Under the pieces are notes generated by a model. It was not told the DNA's origin, did no database searches, and saw only the letters and a list, made by a program, of their open reading frames with translations. From Thiobacillus sp. UBA3361 (GTDB lineage Bacteria; Pseudomonadota; Gammaproteobacteria; Burkholderiales; Thiobacillaceae), in NCBI GenBank assembly GCA_002360535.1, contig DEQR01000054.1, positions 1-22,829 of the forward strand: DNA of 22,829 nt, given 5' to 3'. The translations under genes were made by a program, and so were the position numbers. Numbering within the stretch: position 1 is the first letter of the stretch; the number at the start of each line of letters is the position of its first letter. Shown piece after piece: positions 12,525 to 21,180 of this stretch.

Positions 12525-14279
12525 TCAGGATTCGGGCACATACAGGTAATACACCCCGGCCTGGCGCAGCAGGCCGTCGCCCGCCTGGTCGTCCGTCTCG
12601 GAGGCGAAGAAGCGTACCGCCAGCACCAGCACCCGCCGCACCCCCGCCGCCCGGACAGGCAGGTAGGCGGTGCGCGGCAAGGGCAGGGCGAGGGATTTCT
12701 CCACCGTTTCGCCGCCGGCGTCCCCCAGGCCCGGCCGGACGAAAACCGACTCCGGCAGGGGCTGTTCGGAGGCGTCCGGGCAGGCCCCGTGGCGCAGCCT
12801 CAGCAGACGCTCGAAAGGCGCATGCCGGCCGCGCGCCAGATGGGCATAGGCACGTTGGCGCGGGCCGTCGGCGGCGCAGATTTCCAACCACTGGAAACGC
12901 AAACCGAAATTGGCGGCAGCCGGCTCCTCGCGGCCGCCGGACCGGAAACGCAGGACCAGCGGCGCATCACCCTCCGCCGCCAGGATCCCGGGCGGGGCAT
13001 CCCAATCCACCTGCCAGCCAAGCCGGAAACGGGATTTCCTTTCCGCCGGACCCAGGTCGTCCGGAGACCTGGCACGCGGCACCCAGCGAAAACCCTCCAG
13101 AAACCAGGCCAGGCCCCGTTCATCGACCTTCAGGCCATGGCCGGTGAGCACATCGCCCTTGGGCAGCCGACCGGCATCCAACTGGGCCAGCGTCTCCAGC
13201 ACCCCGGAGTCCGGCCTCGCCACCACGGTGCGCACCAGACGCCAGGCGGGCACCGTGGAGAAGTCGGACGCCGCGGTCACGGGCAGCGTTACGGCCATTG
13301 TCTGAAGAAGCTCGGGCCGGGGAGGCGTGCCGCCGGTCTCGGCCTGAGGGGTGCCGCCGGGCGGCGTCCCATCGGCCGTCACGGGAGCGCTGGCAACGGC
13401 GGTGACGGGGGCCGTGACAACGGCAGGCTCGGGGGACGCGGCCACGTGGGGCTCGGGTACCGTGACCGTAGCCACCGGCGGCGTCGGAGCCGTGACCGGC
13501 AGCGGAACGGCCACCGGCGCGGAGACCACGGCCGCTTCGGCGGTGGGCGCCGCAACGGCAGCCGGCAGTGGAGGGATAGCCGGTTCCCCGGCGGCGACCG
13601 GCATGGGATTGGCGACCGGCGTTGGGGTGACGGCTGGAACGGGGATCGCGGCAGGCGGCTGGGCAGGGGCCTGCTCCGGAGGAGCGATCCGCTCGGAGGC
13701 GGCGGCGGAAACCCGCGGGGCCACGGCCACCGCCGATACCGGTTCCGGTTCCGGCATGCCCGCCCGGAAGCCGACCTCCGCCAACAGGGCCAGAGCCTCG
13801 GACGGCAGTTCGTCCCGCCGTCCGTCGTCGAACCAGATCAGGCTGTAGGCCTGCTCCGCCTCGACGGTGACCCATTGGAACACGGTGGATCGGCCGTCCT
13901 GGCCGGGGCGCCGGCAGGTGAGCCAGTCGCGGCCCGCCAGGGTCCGGGGAGCGATGCGCGCCGCGTCGCCATAGAGGATGCGCCACTTGCGCGCCAACTG
14001 CTCCCTGAACCGCTCCGGCTCCGATTTCATAGGCGCAGCCCGGCGGGGCACGAACAGCTGCAATGCCCCTCCGCCCGCCGCACCGGTGAGGATGTGGCTG
14101 TCGCTCTCTTCCTCGGCGCGCGGATCGCCACGCTGCCAGGCCGCGTCGAAGCTCAGATGCAGACGATCGACGCGCAGTTCGTCAGCCACGGCCACCACGG
14201 CCAGGCAGAACGCCAGCAACCCCACGGCCGCGCCGCGCCGCAAGCCGCCATGATTTTCGTGATACTTTTTCACCGCCAT
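12525..14279 (-). CDS. exported Pro/Ala/Val-rich protein of unknown function
   Basis: This 584-residue protein has a signal peptide at 1-32 (basic start, RR, hydrophobic GAAVGLLAFCLAVVAVA, cleavage before DEL). An N-terminal domain spans about 33-175 with a pattern W..CRRP..STVFQWVTV and QAYSLIWFDDG. A long low-complexity Pro/Val/Ala/Thr linker follows (176-330), then a C-terminal domain (about 331-584) with LDAGRLPKGDVLTGHGLKVDE in two parts and VEKSLALPLPRTAYLP. I do not recognise either domain. The modular layout suggests an envelope protein with two globular parts on a flexible arm. ATG 14279 is chosen because it places the signal peptide at the N-terminus; GTG 14333 would add 18 residues. 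The chosen ATG overlaps the hrpA ATG on the other strand. It precedes sucCD; no functional link is visible. Confidence 0.82.
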   Translation of the reverse strand: MAVKKYHENHGGLRRGAAVGLLAFCLAVVAVADELRVDRLHLSFDAAWQRGDPRAEEESDSHILTGAAGGGALQLFVPRRAAPMKSEPERFREQLARKWRILYGDAARIAPRTLAGRDWLTCRRPGQDGRSTVFQWVTVEAEQAYSLIWFDDGRRDELPSEALALLAEVGFRAGMPEPEPVSAVAVAPRVSAAASERIAPPEQAPAQPPAAIPVPAVTPTPVANPMPVAAGEPAIPPLPAAVAAPTAEAAVVSAPVAVPLPVTAPTPPVATVTVPEPHVAASPEPAVVTAPVTAVASAPVTADGTPPGGTPQAETGGTPPRPELLQTMAVTLPVTAASDFSTVPAWRLVRTVVARPDSGVLETLAQLDAGRLPKGDVLTGHGLKVDERGLAWFLEGFRWVPRARSPDDLGPAERKSRFRLGWQVDWDAPPGILAAEGDAPLVLRFRSGGREEPAAANFGLRFQWLEICAADGPRQRAYAHLARGRHAPFERLLRLRHGACPDASEQPLPESVFVRPGLGDAGGETVEKSLALPLPRTAYLPVRAAGVRRVLVLAVRFFASETDDQAGDGLLRQAGVYYLYVPES

Positions 14280-17200
14280 GTCGTTCCCGGAAAACCCGCC
14301 CGCCCCAGTGCGGGGCACCTTACCCCAGATCACCTTCCCCGAGCAGTTGCCCGTGTCGGCGCGCCGGGAGGATATCGCCGCCGCGCTGGCCGCGCATCAG
14401 GTCATCATCGTCTGCGGCGAGACCGGCTCCGGCAAGACCACGCAGTTACCCAAGATCGCCTATGCGGCCGGACTCGGCCAGGGCAAGGGCCGCATCGGCC
14501 GGGGGTTGATTGGTGTAACCCAGCCCCGGCGCATCGCCGCCAAGAGCGTGGCGGCGCGCATCGCGGAGGAAACAAAATCGCGCTTGGGCGGCTTCGTCGG
14601 CTGGCAGGTGCGCTTCACCGACCAGGTGAGCGCGGAGAGCCGCATCAAGGTGATGACCGACGGCATCCTGCTGGCCGAGACCCAGTCCGACCCCGAGTTC
14701 CGCGCCTACGACACCCTGATCCTGGACGAGGCCCACGAGCGCAGCCTGAACATCGATTTCCTGCTGGGCTACCTGAAGAACCTGCTGCCCCGGCGGCCGG
14801 ACCTGAAAGTGATCCTGTCCTCCGCCACCCTGGAGGCGGACCGCTTCTCGGCCTGGTTCGGCGGCGCCCCGGTGGTGGAGGTGTCGGGGCGCACCTATCC
14901 GGTGGAGATACGCTACCGGCCACCGACGGAACCGGCAAAGGCAAAGCGGGAGGCCGGCGGCGCCAAGCCCGCCGCTCCCCCCCGTGCTGGCCAGGAGGAG
15001 CCGGACACCGACCTGGAGTCCGCCCTCTTGGCCGCCGTCGATGAACTGGCCCGCGCGGGGCCGGGCGACATCCTGGTCTTCCTGCCCGGCGAGCGGGAGA
15101 TCCGCGAGGCCCAGGAGTCGCTCAGGAAACACCATCCGCCCCATACCGAGATCCTGCCCCTGTTCGCCCGCCTGTCGGTGAGTGAGCAGGAACGGGTGTT
15201 CCAGCCCCATGCCGGGCGGCGCATCGTGCTGGCCACCAACGTGGCCGAGACCTCGCTGACCGTGCCGGGCATCCGCTACGTGGTGGATACCGGCCTGGCG
15301 CGGGTGAAGCGCTATTCCATCCGCAACAAGATCGAGCAACTGAAGATCGAGAAGGTCGCCCAGGCCGCGGCCAACCAGCGCGCCGGCCGCTGCGGCCGGG
15401 TCGCCGAAGGCATCGCCATCCGCCTCTACGACGAACAGGACTTCCAGTCGCGGCCGGGCTATACCACGCCCGAGTTGCTGCGCTCGTCGCTGGCCGGGGT
15501 CATCCTGCGCATGAAGGCGCTGAAGCTGCCGGACATCGCCGAGTTTCCCTTCGTCGATCCGCCCGAACCCAGGCGCATCCAGGACGGCCTGCAACTGCTG
15601 CGCGAGCTAAACGCCCTGGACGAGCAGGGCCGCCTGACCCGGGTCGGCCAACAGCTCGCCCACCTGCCGGTCGATCCGCGGATCGGGCGCATGCTCATCG
15701 CCGCCCGCGAAAAGGCCTGCCTGGCCGAGGCGCTGGTGATCGCCGCCTATCTTTCCATCCAGGACCCGCGGGAGCGGCCCCAGGAGCTCCAGGGTACGGC
15801 GGACGAGAAGCACAAGCGCTTCGCCGACGAGAACTCCGATTTCGTCGCCATCCTCAACCTGTGGCGCCACGTGGATGAGATGAACGCCCACCGCAAGTCG
15901 CACAGCAAGTTCCGCGCGGCGCTGAAGGCGGAATTCCTGTCGCCGCTGCGCATCCGCGAATGGCGAGACGTGCATGGGCAGTTGATGACGCAGGTGAAGG
16001 AGCTGGGGTGGAAAGTCGAGAACCAAGATTCAAGGCGCAAGACACAGGATGAGGGTGAAACCCCACAAGCAGAGGCCATCCCCCGTGAACCTTGCACCCT
16101 GAATCCTGAATCTGCCTACGCCCCTCTCCACCAGGCTCTATTGACAGGCCTGCTGGGCAACCTGGGCATGCTCACCGAGGAAGGTCTCTACCTGGGTGCG
16201 CGGGAGACCAAGTTCCTGCCCTTCCCCGGCTCGGGGGTGAAGAAGAAGCCCAAGTGGGTGATGGCCGCCGAGATCGTCGAGACGCGCCGCGTCTATGCGC
16301 GCATCCTCGCCCGCGTCGAGCCGGAGTGGATCGAGCACGCCGCTCGGCACCTGCTCAAGGTGAGCTACAGCGACCCCCATTGGGCTAAGAAGCCGGCCCA
16401 TGTGGCGGCCAGCATGCGCGCCACCCTGTACGGCCTGCCGGTGGTCAGCGGGCGCAAGGTGCACTACGGCCCCATCGACCCCAGGCTGAGCCGGGAAATC
16501 TTCATCCGCGCCGCCCTGGTGGAGGGCGAGTTCGACTCGCGCGCGCCTTTCCTGAACCACAACCGCAAGCTGCTCGACGAGATCGACGACCTGTCGCACC
16601 GCGCCCGGGACGCGCGCCTGACGGTGGACGAGGAGATGCTGTACCGATTCTTCGACGACCGCATCCCGGAGGGCATCCACAACGGCGCCGACTTCGAGAA
16701 GTGGCGCCGGGAGGCGGAGGCCAAGTCGCCCAGACTCTTGTATCTGGAACGGGCCGCGCTGCTGGAGAAACGCGGCGCCGACCCGCGCGACTTCCCCCCC
16801 GAGCTGGACCTGGGCGGCGTGCGCTTCGCCCTGGCCTACCGCTTCGACCCCGGCACCGAGGACGACGGCGTCACCCTGCTGATCCCCCTGGCGGCCCTCA
16901 ACCAAGTACCGGAAACCCCCTGCCAGTGGCTGGTGCCCGGCCTGCTGGAGGAGAAGGTCACCGCCCTGATCAAGACCCTGCCGCAATCGGTGCGACGCGC
17001 CTTCGTGCCGGTGCCGGAGTTTGCCCGCGCCGCGACGCAGGCCTTGCTCCCTTCCCCCGCGGGCGGGGTCGGGGATGGGGGCCAGTCTCAGCCCGTCACC
17101 GACGCCCTGGCCGACTTCCTGACCCGAACCACCGGCCAGGCCATCCCCCGCGACGCCTGGCGCCCCGAGGCCCTGCCGCCCCACCTGGCCATGAACTTCC

Positions 17201-18240
17201 GCGTCCTGGACGAGCGCAACCGCATCCTGGCCGAGGGCCGCGACCTGGCTGCGCTGCGCGGAAAGCTCGGCGAACAGGCCAGCGCCAGCCTCAGCCAGGC
17301 GGCCAAGGGCCAGGCGGGCGTGGGCCAGGCGAAAACCGCCGCGGCCGCGTCGGCCCCCGCGACCCAGGAGCGCGACGAAGTCGGCCGCTGGGACTTCGGC
17401 GACCTGCCCGAGCGGGTGGAGCTGAAGAGCGGCGGGCACACCGTGGCCGCCTTCCCGGCCCTGCTGGAAGAGGCCGGACGGGTGCGGCTGAAACTCTTCG
17501 ACAGTCCATCGCCGGCCAGGGATAAGCACCGGCGCGGCGTCTGCCGCCTGCTCTGGCAATCCTTCCCCGACCTGCTCAAGCAGACCGAACGCGACCTGAC
17601 CCAGCGTCTGAAACCCGCCGCCATGTTGTACATGACGCTGGACAAGTCGCTGACCCTGGACGCCTTGCTGCGCGACATTCTTTATGCCGCCGCGCGCGGC
17701 ACCCTGGAGATCGACCCCGCCGACATCCGCCGGCAGACCGGTTTCGAAAGCGCCGCCCAGACCGCCCGGCCGCGCCTGGCCGAGGCGGCAAGGGAAGTCG
17801 CCCGCCTGGCCGCCGAATGCCTGGACCACGGCCAGCGCCTGCGGCAAGGCCTGTCCAAACCGCAGGCTTCGAAAGAGGCTGCGGCCGACCTGCGCGCCCA
17901 GCTCGAAGCCCTGGTCTATCCCGGCTTCGTCGCCCAGACGCCGCCGGAACGGCTGCGCCACCTGCCCCGCTACCTGAAGGCCATGGAAATACGCCTGGAG
18001 CGGATCGGCAAATATCCGGAGCGCGACCAGAGCCTGATGCGCGGCATGGCCACCCTGCTCGGCCAATGGCAGGCGCGCGCCAAACGCGAGGCGCAGGCCG
18101 GTGGCGTCAGCGCCGGGATGGAAAACTTCCGCTGGCGGCTGGAGGAGTTACGGGTGTCGCTGTTCGCGCAGCAGCTGAAGACCCCGGAGCCGGTGTCCGT
18201 GAAACGGCTGGAGAAGCTGTGGGCGGAACTGACCGGCTAG
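14278..18240 (+). CDS. hrpA: ATP-dependent RNA helicase HrpA (DEAH family)
   Basis: HrpA is a long DEAH-box helicase; in E. coli it takes part in mRNA processing and in resolving collided ribosomes. Motif I GETGSGKT is at residues 47-54, the DEAH box at 150-153, SAT at 182-184 and motif VI QRAGRCGR at 367-374. Then come the helicase-associated domains, with the OB-fold region ALLTGLLGNLGM, and the long C-terminal DUF3418 region ending RRLEELRVSLFAQQ..KTPEPVSVKRLEKLW. Length of 1320 fits the family (E. coli 1300). Two odd segments look like in-frame insertions: about residues 580-612 and 922-936. The ATG at 14278 has no obvious Shine-Dalgarno and overlaps the start of the divergent exported protein gene, so the exact start is less certain. 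Confidence 0.96.
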   Translation: MSFPENPPAPVRGTLPQITFPEQLPVSARREDIAAALAAHQVIIVCGETGSGKTTQLPKIAYAAGLGQGKGRIGRGLIGVTQPRRIAAKSVAARIAEETKSRLGGFVGWQVRFTDQVSAESRIKVMTDGILLAETQSDPEFRAYDTLILDEAHERSLNIDFLLGYLKNLLPRRPDLKVILSSATLEADRFSAWFGGAPVVEVSGRTYPVEIRYRPPTEPAKAKREAGGAKPAAPPRAGQEEPDTDLESALLAAVDELARAGPGDILVFLPGEREIREAQESLRKHHPPHTEILPLFARLSVSEQERVFQPHAGRRIVLATNVAETSLTVPGIRYVVDTGLARVKRYSIRNKIEQLKIEKVAQAAANQRAGRCGRVAEGIAIRLYDEQDFQSRPGYTTPELLRSSLAGVILRMKALKLPDIAEFPFVDPPEPRRIQDGLQLLRELNALDEQGRLTRVGQQLAHLPVDPRIGRMLIAAREKACLAEALVIAAYLSIQDPRERPQELQGTADEKHKRFADENSDFVAILNLWRHVDEMNAHRKSHSKFRAALKAEFLSPLRIREWRDVHGQLMTQVKELGWKVENQDSRRKTQDEGETPQAEAIPREPCTLNPESAYAPLHQALLTGLLGNLGMLTEEGLYLGARETKFLPFPGSGVKKKPKWVMAAEIVETRRVYARILARVEPEWIEHAARHLLKVSYSDPHWAKKPAHVAASMRATLYGLPVVSGRKVHYGPIDPRLSREIFIRAALVEGEFDSRAPFLNHNRKLLDEIDDLSHRARDARLTVDEEMLYRFFDDRIPEGIHNGADFEKWRREAEAKSPRLLYLERAALLEKRGADPRDFPPELDLGGVRFALAYRFDPGTEDDGVTLLIPLAALNQVPETPCQWLVPGLLEEKVTALIKTLPQSVRRAFVPVPEFARAATQALLPSPAGGVGDGGQSQPVTDALADFLTRTTGQAIPRDAWRPEALPPHLAMNFRVLDERNRILAEGRDLAALRGKLGEQASASLSQAAKGQAGVGQAKTAAAASAPATQERDEVGRWDFGDLPERVELKSGGHTVAAFPALLEEAGRVRLKLFDSPSPARDKHRRGVCRLLWQSFPDLLKQTERDLTQRLKPAAMLYMTLDKSLTLDALLRDILYAAARGTLEIDPADIRRQTGFESAAQTARPRLAEAAREVARLAAECLDHGQRLRQGLSKPQASKEAAADLRAQLEALVYPGFVAQTPPERLRHLPRYLKAMEIRLERIGKYPERDQSLMRGMATLLGQWQARAKREAQAGGVSAGMENFRWRLEELRVSLFAQQLKTPEPVSVKRLEKLWAELTG
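16026..16113. repeat. 88-bp inverted-repeat insertion within hrpA
   Basis: AGATTCA (16026-16032) and TGAATCT (16107-16113) bound a segment of AT-richer, non-typical composition, with GAATCCTGAATC direct repetition at its right end. In the hrpA frame it reads as a polar linker (QDSRRKTQDEGETP onward) lying between KELGWKVE and APLHQALLTGLL, where HrpA proteins normally have only a short link. CTTGCACCCTGAATCC-type text is typical of dispersed intergenic repeats. Confidence 0.55.
17044..17088. repeat. GC palindrome-derived insertion within hrpA
   Basis: A CCCCCGC..GGGCGGGG-type imperfect palindrome followed by GGGGATGGGG interrupts the hrpA C-terminal region. In frame it encodes LLPSPAGGVGDGG (about residues 923-935), a Gly/Pro segment unlike its surroundings but like translated dispersed repeats. 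Confidence 0.4.
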
Positions 18241-18248
18241 GCGCCTAG
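18237..18248. other. perfect palindrome at the hrpA stop
   Basis: CTAGGCGCCTAG is a perfect 12-bp palindrome overlapping the hrpA TAG. It contains two copies of CTAG, a tetranucleotide usually rare in proteobacteria. Possible protein-binding or weak hairpin site; no function can be assigned. Confidence 0.3.
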
Positions 18249-18280
18249 GCAGCACGTGGTTTGGGGACTACCCTTCGCCC

Positions 18281-19372
18281 ATGCGGACGCACTTTCCCAC
18301 TCCCGATGAGCGTTCCGGGCCAGCCGCGCGGCGCCTGCAGCGTAATCTGCGCCGCCGCCGGCTGGGCGGGGTGTGCGCGGGGATCGCCGACTTCCTGGGC
18401 GTGGAGGTGAAGTGGGTGCGCCTGGGCGCGCTGATGTCGATCTTCGTTTCCTTCAGCCTCACGTTCTGGCTCTACCTGGCCCTCTGGGTAGTGTTGCCCG
18501 GCCGGCCGGAGACACCCATGCCCGACGTCTCCTGGGCGCTCAGGCGCGAGTTGCGCACCCTCGACCGCATGGTGCGTCGCGTGCACCGGCGGTTGCCGGC
18601 GCCGCTGGCCGACCAGGCACAGTCGGCCTTCGACGCCCTCAAGGTGCTGGCAGGCGAACTGGAGGCCGGCGGCGAGCCCGGCGACAAGGTCCGTTCCGCC
18701 TGGGCCGCCGGGCGCGAACGCCTGCCTTCCTTGCTGCGGCGGATGCTGGCGGCGCCGCCCGGCGAGCGGCTGCTGACCGAACTGGCCGAGCTGGAGACCA
18801 CCCTGCGCAAGTCGGCGCGCGCCGCCCTCGACCGCGAGTTGGCGGGCGCGCGCGGCACCGGGCATGCCGAATCGTCGGCCTTCACTACCTGGCGCGAACA
18901 CATCGCCGGCCGCTCGGATCAGCTTCGCCAGCGGGTCGGCCCGCAAACTCTGGCAGTCCTGCAACGCATCGAGGACAAGTTGGCCTTTCTGCTGCCCCGT
19001 GTCGATGCCCACGAGGGCCCTTTCGACCTGACGCCTTTCGAGGTGCGCCGCATCGCCTTCACCTATCTGCCCGACGCCCTCGACCAATACCTGCGTCTGC
19101 CCGCCGACCTGGCCCGCGATCAGCCGATGACCGACGGCATCACCGCCGAGGCGGCGCTGACCGAGCAGTTCATCCGCCTTGACCACGCCCTGGAGAACCT
19201 GGCCGCCAGCGTCTTCGAGCGCGACGCCCAGGGGCTGCTGATCCACGGGCGCTTCCTGCGCGAACGCTTCGCCGAGCAGCCGTTCCGTCTGGACACCAAA
19301 GCCAGGGACAGCGGCAGGACGCCGATGGAGGGGGGATGGCCCGAACGCGCCGATACACCTAATATGCGCTGA
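18281..19372 (+). CDS. PspC-domain membrane protein
   Basis: This 363-residue protein starts with a PspC domain (about 25-75): RRLGGVCAGIADFLGVEVKW, then the membrane helix at about 47-72, ending ALWVVLPGRP. PspC in enterics senses envelope stress and regulates PspA; stand-alone PspC domains are common in other signalling settings. The remaining 290 residues are a helical, charged soluble region with no recognised domain (for example RRELRTLDRMVRRVHRRLP at 88-106 and FEVRRIAFTYLPDALDQYLR around 250-270). With the membrane helix, it is likely a membrane-tethered cytoplasmic protein. It follows hrpA by 40 bases and precedes the glucan phosphorylase by 26, so it is likely part of that transcript. 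Shine-Dalgarno is weak. Confidence 0.85.
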   Translation: MRTHFPTPDERSGPAARRLQRNLRRRRLGGVCAGIADFLGVEVKWVRLGALMSIFVSFSLTFWLYLALWVVLPGRPETPMPDVSWALRRELRTLDRMVRRVHRRLPAPLADQAQSAFDALKVLAGELEAGGEPGDKVRSAWAAGRERLPSLLRRMLAAPPGERLLTELAELETTLRKSARAALDRELAGARGTGHAESSAFTTWREHIAGRSDQLRQRVGPQTLAVLQRIEDKLAFLLPRVDAHEGPFDLTPFEVRRIAFTYLPDALDQYLRLPADLARDQPMTDGITAEAALTEQFIRLDHALENLAASVFERDAQGLLIHGRFLRERFAEQPFRLDTKARDSGRTPMEGGWPERADTPNMR

Positions 19373-19398
19373 ATAACCGCCTGGAGGAGGCGTTCGAC

Positions 19399-21108
19399 AT
19401 GAACAACATTCACGCCAGCATCGACGATTATCTGCTGCGCCCGCGGGTGGCCTATTTCTCCATGGAGATCGCCCTGGCCCCCGACATCCCCACCTACAGC
19501 GGCGGTCTGGGCGTGCTGGCCGGCGACACCCTGCGCGCAGCGGCGGACATGGCGCTGCCCATGGTAGCGGTGACCCTGGTCTCGCGCGGCGGCTACTTCC
19601 GCCAGGAGATCGACGAGGCCGGCCGCCAGGTCGAGCACCCCGACATCTGGGAACCGGCGCATCACGCCACCCACCTCAAGGCCACCGTGGCCCTGACGCT
19701 GGAAGGGCGCGACGTCTGGGTGGGCGGCTGGCTGTACATCGTGCAGAGCCTGGCGAACCGGGGCATCCCCGTGCTGCTGCTGGATACCGACCTGCCGGTC
19801 AACCACCCGGACGACCGGCAGATCACCTACCAGCTCTACGGCGGCGACACGCGCATGCGCCTGAAGCAGGAGGCGGTGCTGGGCATGGGCGGGGTGGCCA
19901 TGTTGCAGGCCCTGGGCTTCGACATCTTCACCTACCACATGAACGAGGGCCATTCGTCGCTGCTGACCATGGCGCTGATCAAACGCCACTCCTTCGACCG
20001 CGCCGATGTCCGCCCCGGCGAATGCCGCTTCGAGCTGCCCAAGGTGCGCGACCTGTGCGCCTTCACCACCCACACGCCGGTGGACGCCGGCCACGACCAG
20101 TTTCCCTATGACCTGGTCACCACCGTGCTGGGCGACATCCCCGACCTGGCTACCCTGAAGATGCTGGCCGGCGAGGACAAGCTGAACATGACCCGTTTGG
20201 CCCTCAACCTGTCCGAATACGTGAACGGCGTCGCCAAGCGCCATGCCGAGGTGTCCGGACGCATGTTCCCCGGCTATGCGGTGCACGCAGTGACCAACGG
20301 CGTGCACGCCTCCACCTGGACGGCGGAGCCCTTCGCCTCGCTCTACGACAGCCAGTTGCCGGGCTGGTGCCACGAGCCGGAATTACTGATCCGCGCCGAC
20401 CGCCTGCCGGACGAGACCATCTGGAAGGCGCACACGCGCGCCAAGGCGGACCTGATCGACAAGGTGCGCACCCTCACCGGCGTGGTCATGGACCCGGACA
20501 AGCCGATCATCGGCTTCGCCCGGCGGATGACCGCCTACAAGCGCGCCGACCTGCTTTTCAGCGACCTGGAGCGGCTCAAGGCCATCGCCCGCCACCATCC
20601 CTTCCAGATCGTCCTGGCCGGCAAGGCCCACCCCCGCGACGACATGGGCCATCAGCTCATCGAGGCCCTGCATCGGCACATCCGCGAGCTGGCCGGCAGC
20701 GTGTCCATCACCTTCCTGCCCAACTACGACATGAACGTCGCCCTGGCCATGGTGTCCGGGGCCGACGTCTGGCTGAACACCCCGCTGCGCCCCCTGGAGG
20801 CCTCCGGCACCAGCGGCATGAAGGCCGCCTTCAACGGCGTGCCGCAGCTGTCGGTGCTGGACGGCTGGTGGGTGGAGGGCTGGGAGGAGGGGCTCACCGG
20901 CTGGGCCATCGGCGAGGACAAGCTGCAGGCCAACGGCAACGATGCCCTGGCCCTCTACGACAAGCTGGAGCACGTCGTCCTGCCCCTGTGGCACGGGGAC
21001 CGCGCCGGCTGGATCGCGGTAATGAAAGGCGCCATCAGCCGCAACGCCGCCTTCTTCAACAGCCACCGCATGATGCGGCGCTATGCCTCGGAGGCGTATC
21101 TGCGCTGA
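19399..21108 (+). CDS. glgP: alpha-glucan phosphorylase, short form
   Basis: A PLP-dependent phosphorylase that releases glucose 1-phosphate from alpha-glucans. It belongs to the shorter alpha-glucan phosphorylase family (TIGR02094 type), which lacks the regulatory N-terminal segments of classical GlgP. N-terminal RVAYFSMEIAL, then YSGGLGVLAGDTLRAAADM, and HMNEGHSSLL (about 184-193) are hallmarks; FARRMTAYKRADL forms part of the phosphate/sugar site. The PLP-binding Lys is K475 in EASGTSGMKAAFNGV. Length is 569 residues. GGAGGAGG (19383-19390) precedes the ATG by 8 bases. It lies between the PspC-domain gene and nadE, with no glycogen synthesis genes nearby, so it probably acts on glycogen or maltodextrin made elsewhere. 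Confidence 0.93.
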   Translation: MNNIHASIDDYLLRPRVAYFSMEIALAPDIPTYSGGLGVLAGDTLRAAADMALPMVAVTLVSRGGYFRQEIDEAGRQVEHPDIWEPAHHATHLKATVALTLEGRDVWVGGWLYIVQSLANRGIPVLLLDTDLPVNHPDDRQITYQLYGGDTRMRLKQEAVLGMGGVAMLQALGFDIFTYHMNEGHSSLLTMALIKRHSFDRADVRPGECRFELPKVRDLCAFTTHTPVDAGHDQFPYDLVTTVLGDIPDLATLKMLAGEDKLNMTRLALNLSEYVNGVAKRHAEVSGRMFPGYAVHAVTNGVHASTWTAEPFASLYDSQLPGWCHEPELLIRADRLPDETIWKAHTRAKADLIDKVRTLTGVVMDPDKPIIGFARRMTAYKRADLLFSDLERLKAIARHHPFQIVLAGKAHPRDDMGHQLIEALHRHIRELAGSVSITFLPNYDMNVALAMVSGADVWLNTPLRPLEASGTSGMKAAFNGVPQLSVLDGWWVEGWEEGLTGWAIGEDKLQANGNDALALYDKLEHVVLPLWHGDRAGWIAVMKGAISRNAAFFNSHRMMRRYASEAYLR

Positions 21109-21180
21109 GTCCCCTCTGTACTGCCGGGGCAGCCGCTGCCGCCTTGTACCGGGGCTGGTGGCACGGCATCATTGCCCTTC

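Noticed and set aside
5012..14279. CRISPR array or prophage integrase/capsid genes
   Set aside because: No regularly spaced repeats and no phage structural or integrase motifs were found in any frame.
14279..14333. Upstream GTG start (14333) for the exported protein
   Set aside because: It would place 18 non-signal residues before a well-formed signal peptide and overlap hrpA further; ATG 14279 is simpler.
11277..15044. A very long open frame (over 1200 codons) on the plus strand across sucD/sucC, the exported protein gene and into hrpA
   Set aside because: It is antisense to sucC and the exported protein gene and out of frame with hrpA; its translation is Gly/Arg/His/Gln-rich low complexity, as expected from GC-rich third-position bias.
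16138..18066. A 642-codon minus-strand frame opposite hrpA
   Set aside because: Antisense shadow of the DUF3418 region; His/Gln/Gly/Val-rich text with no motifs.
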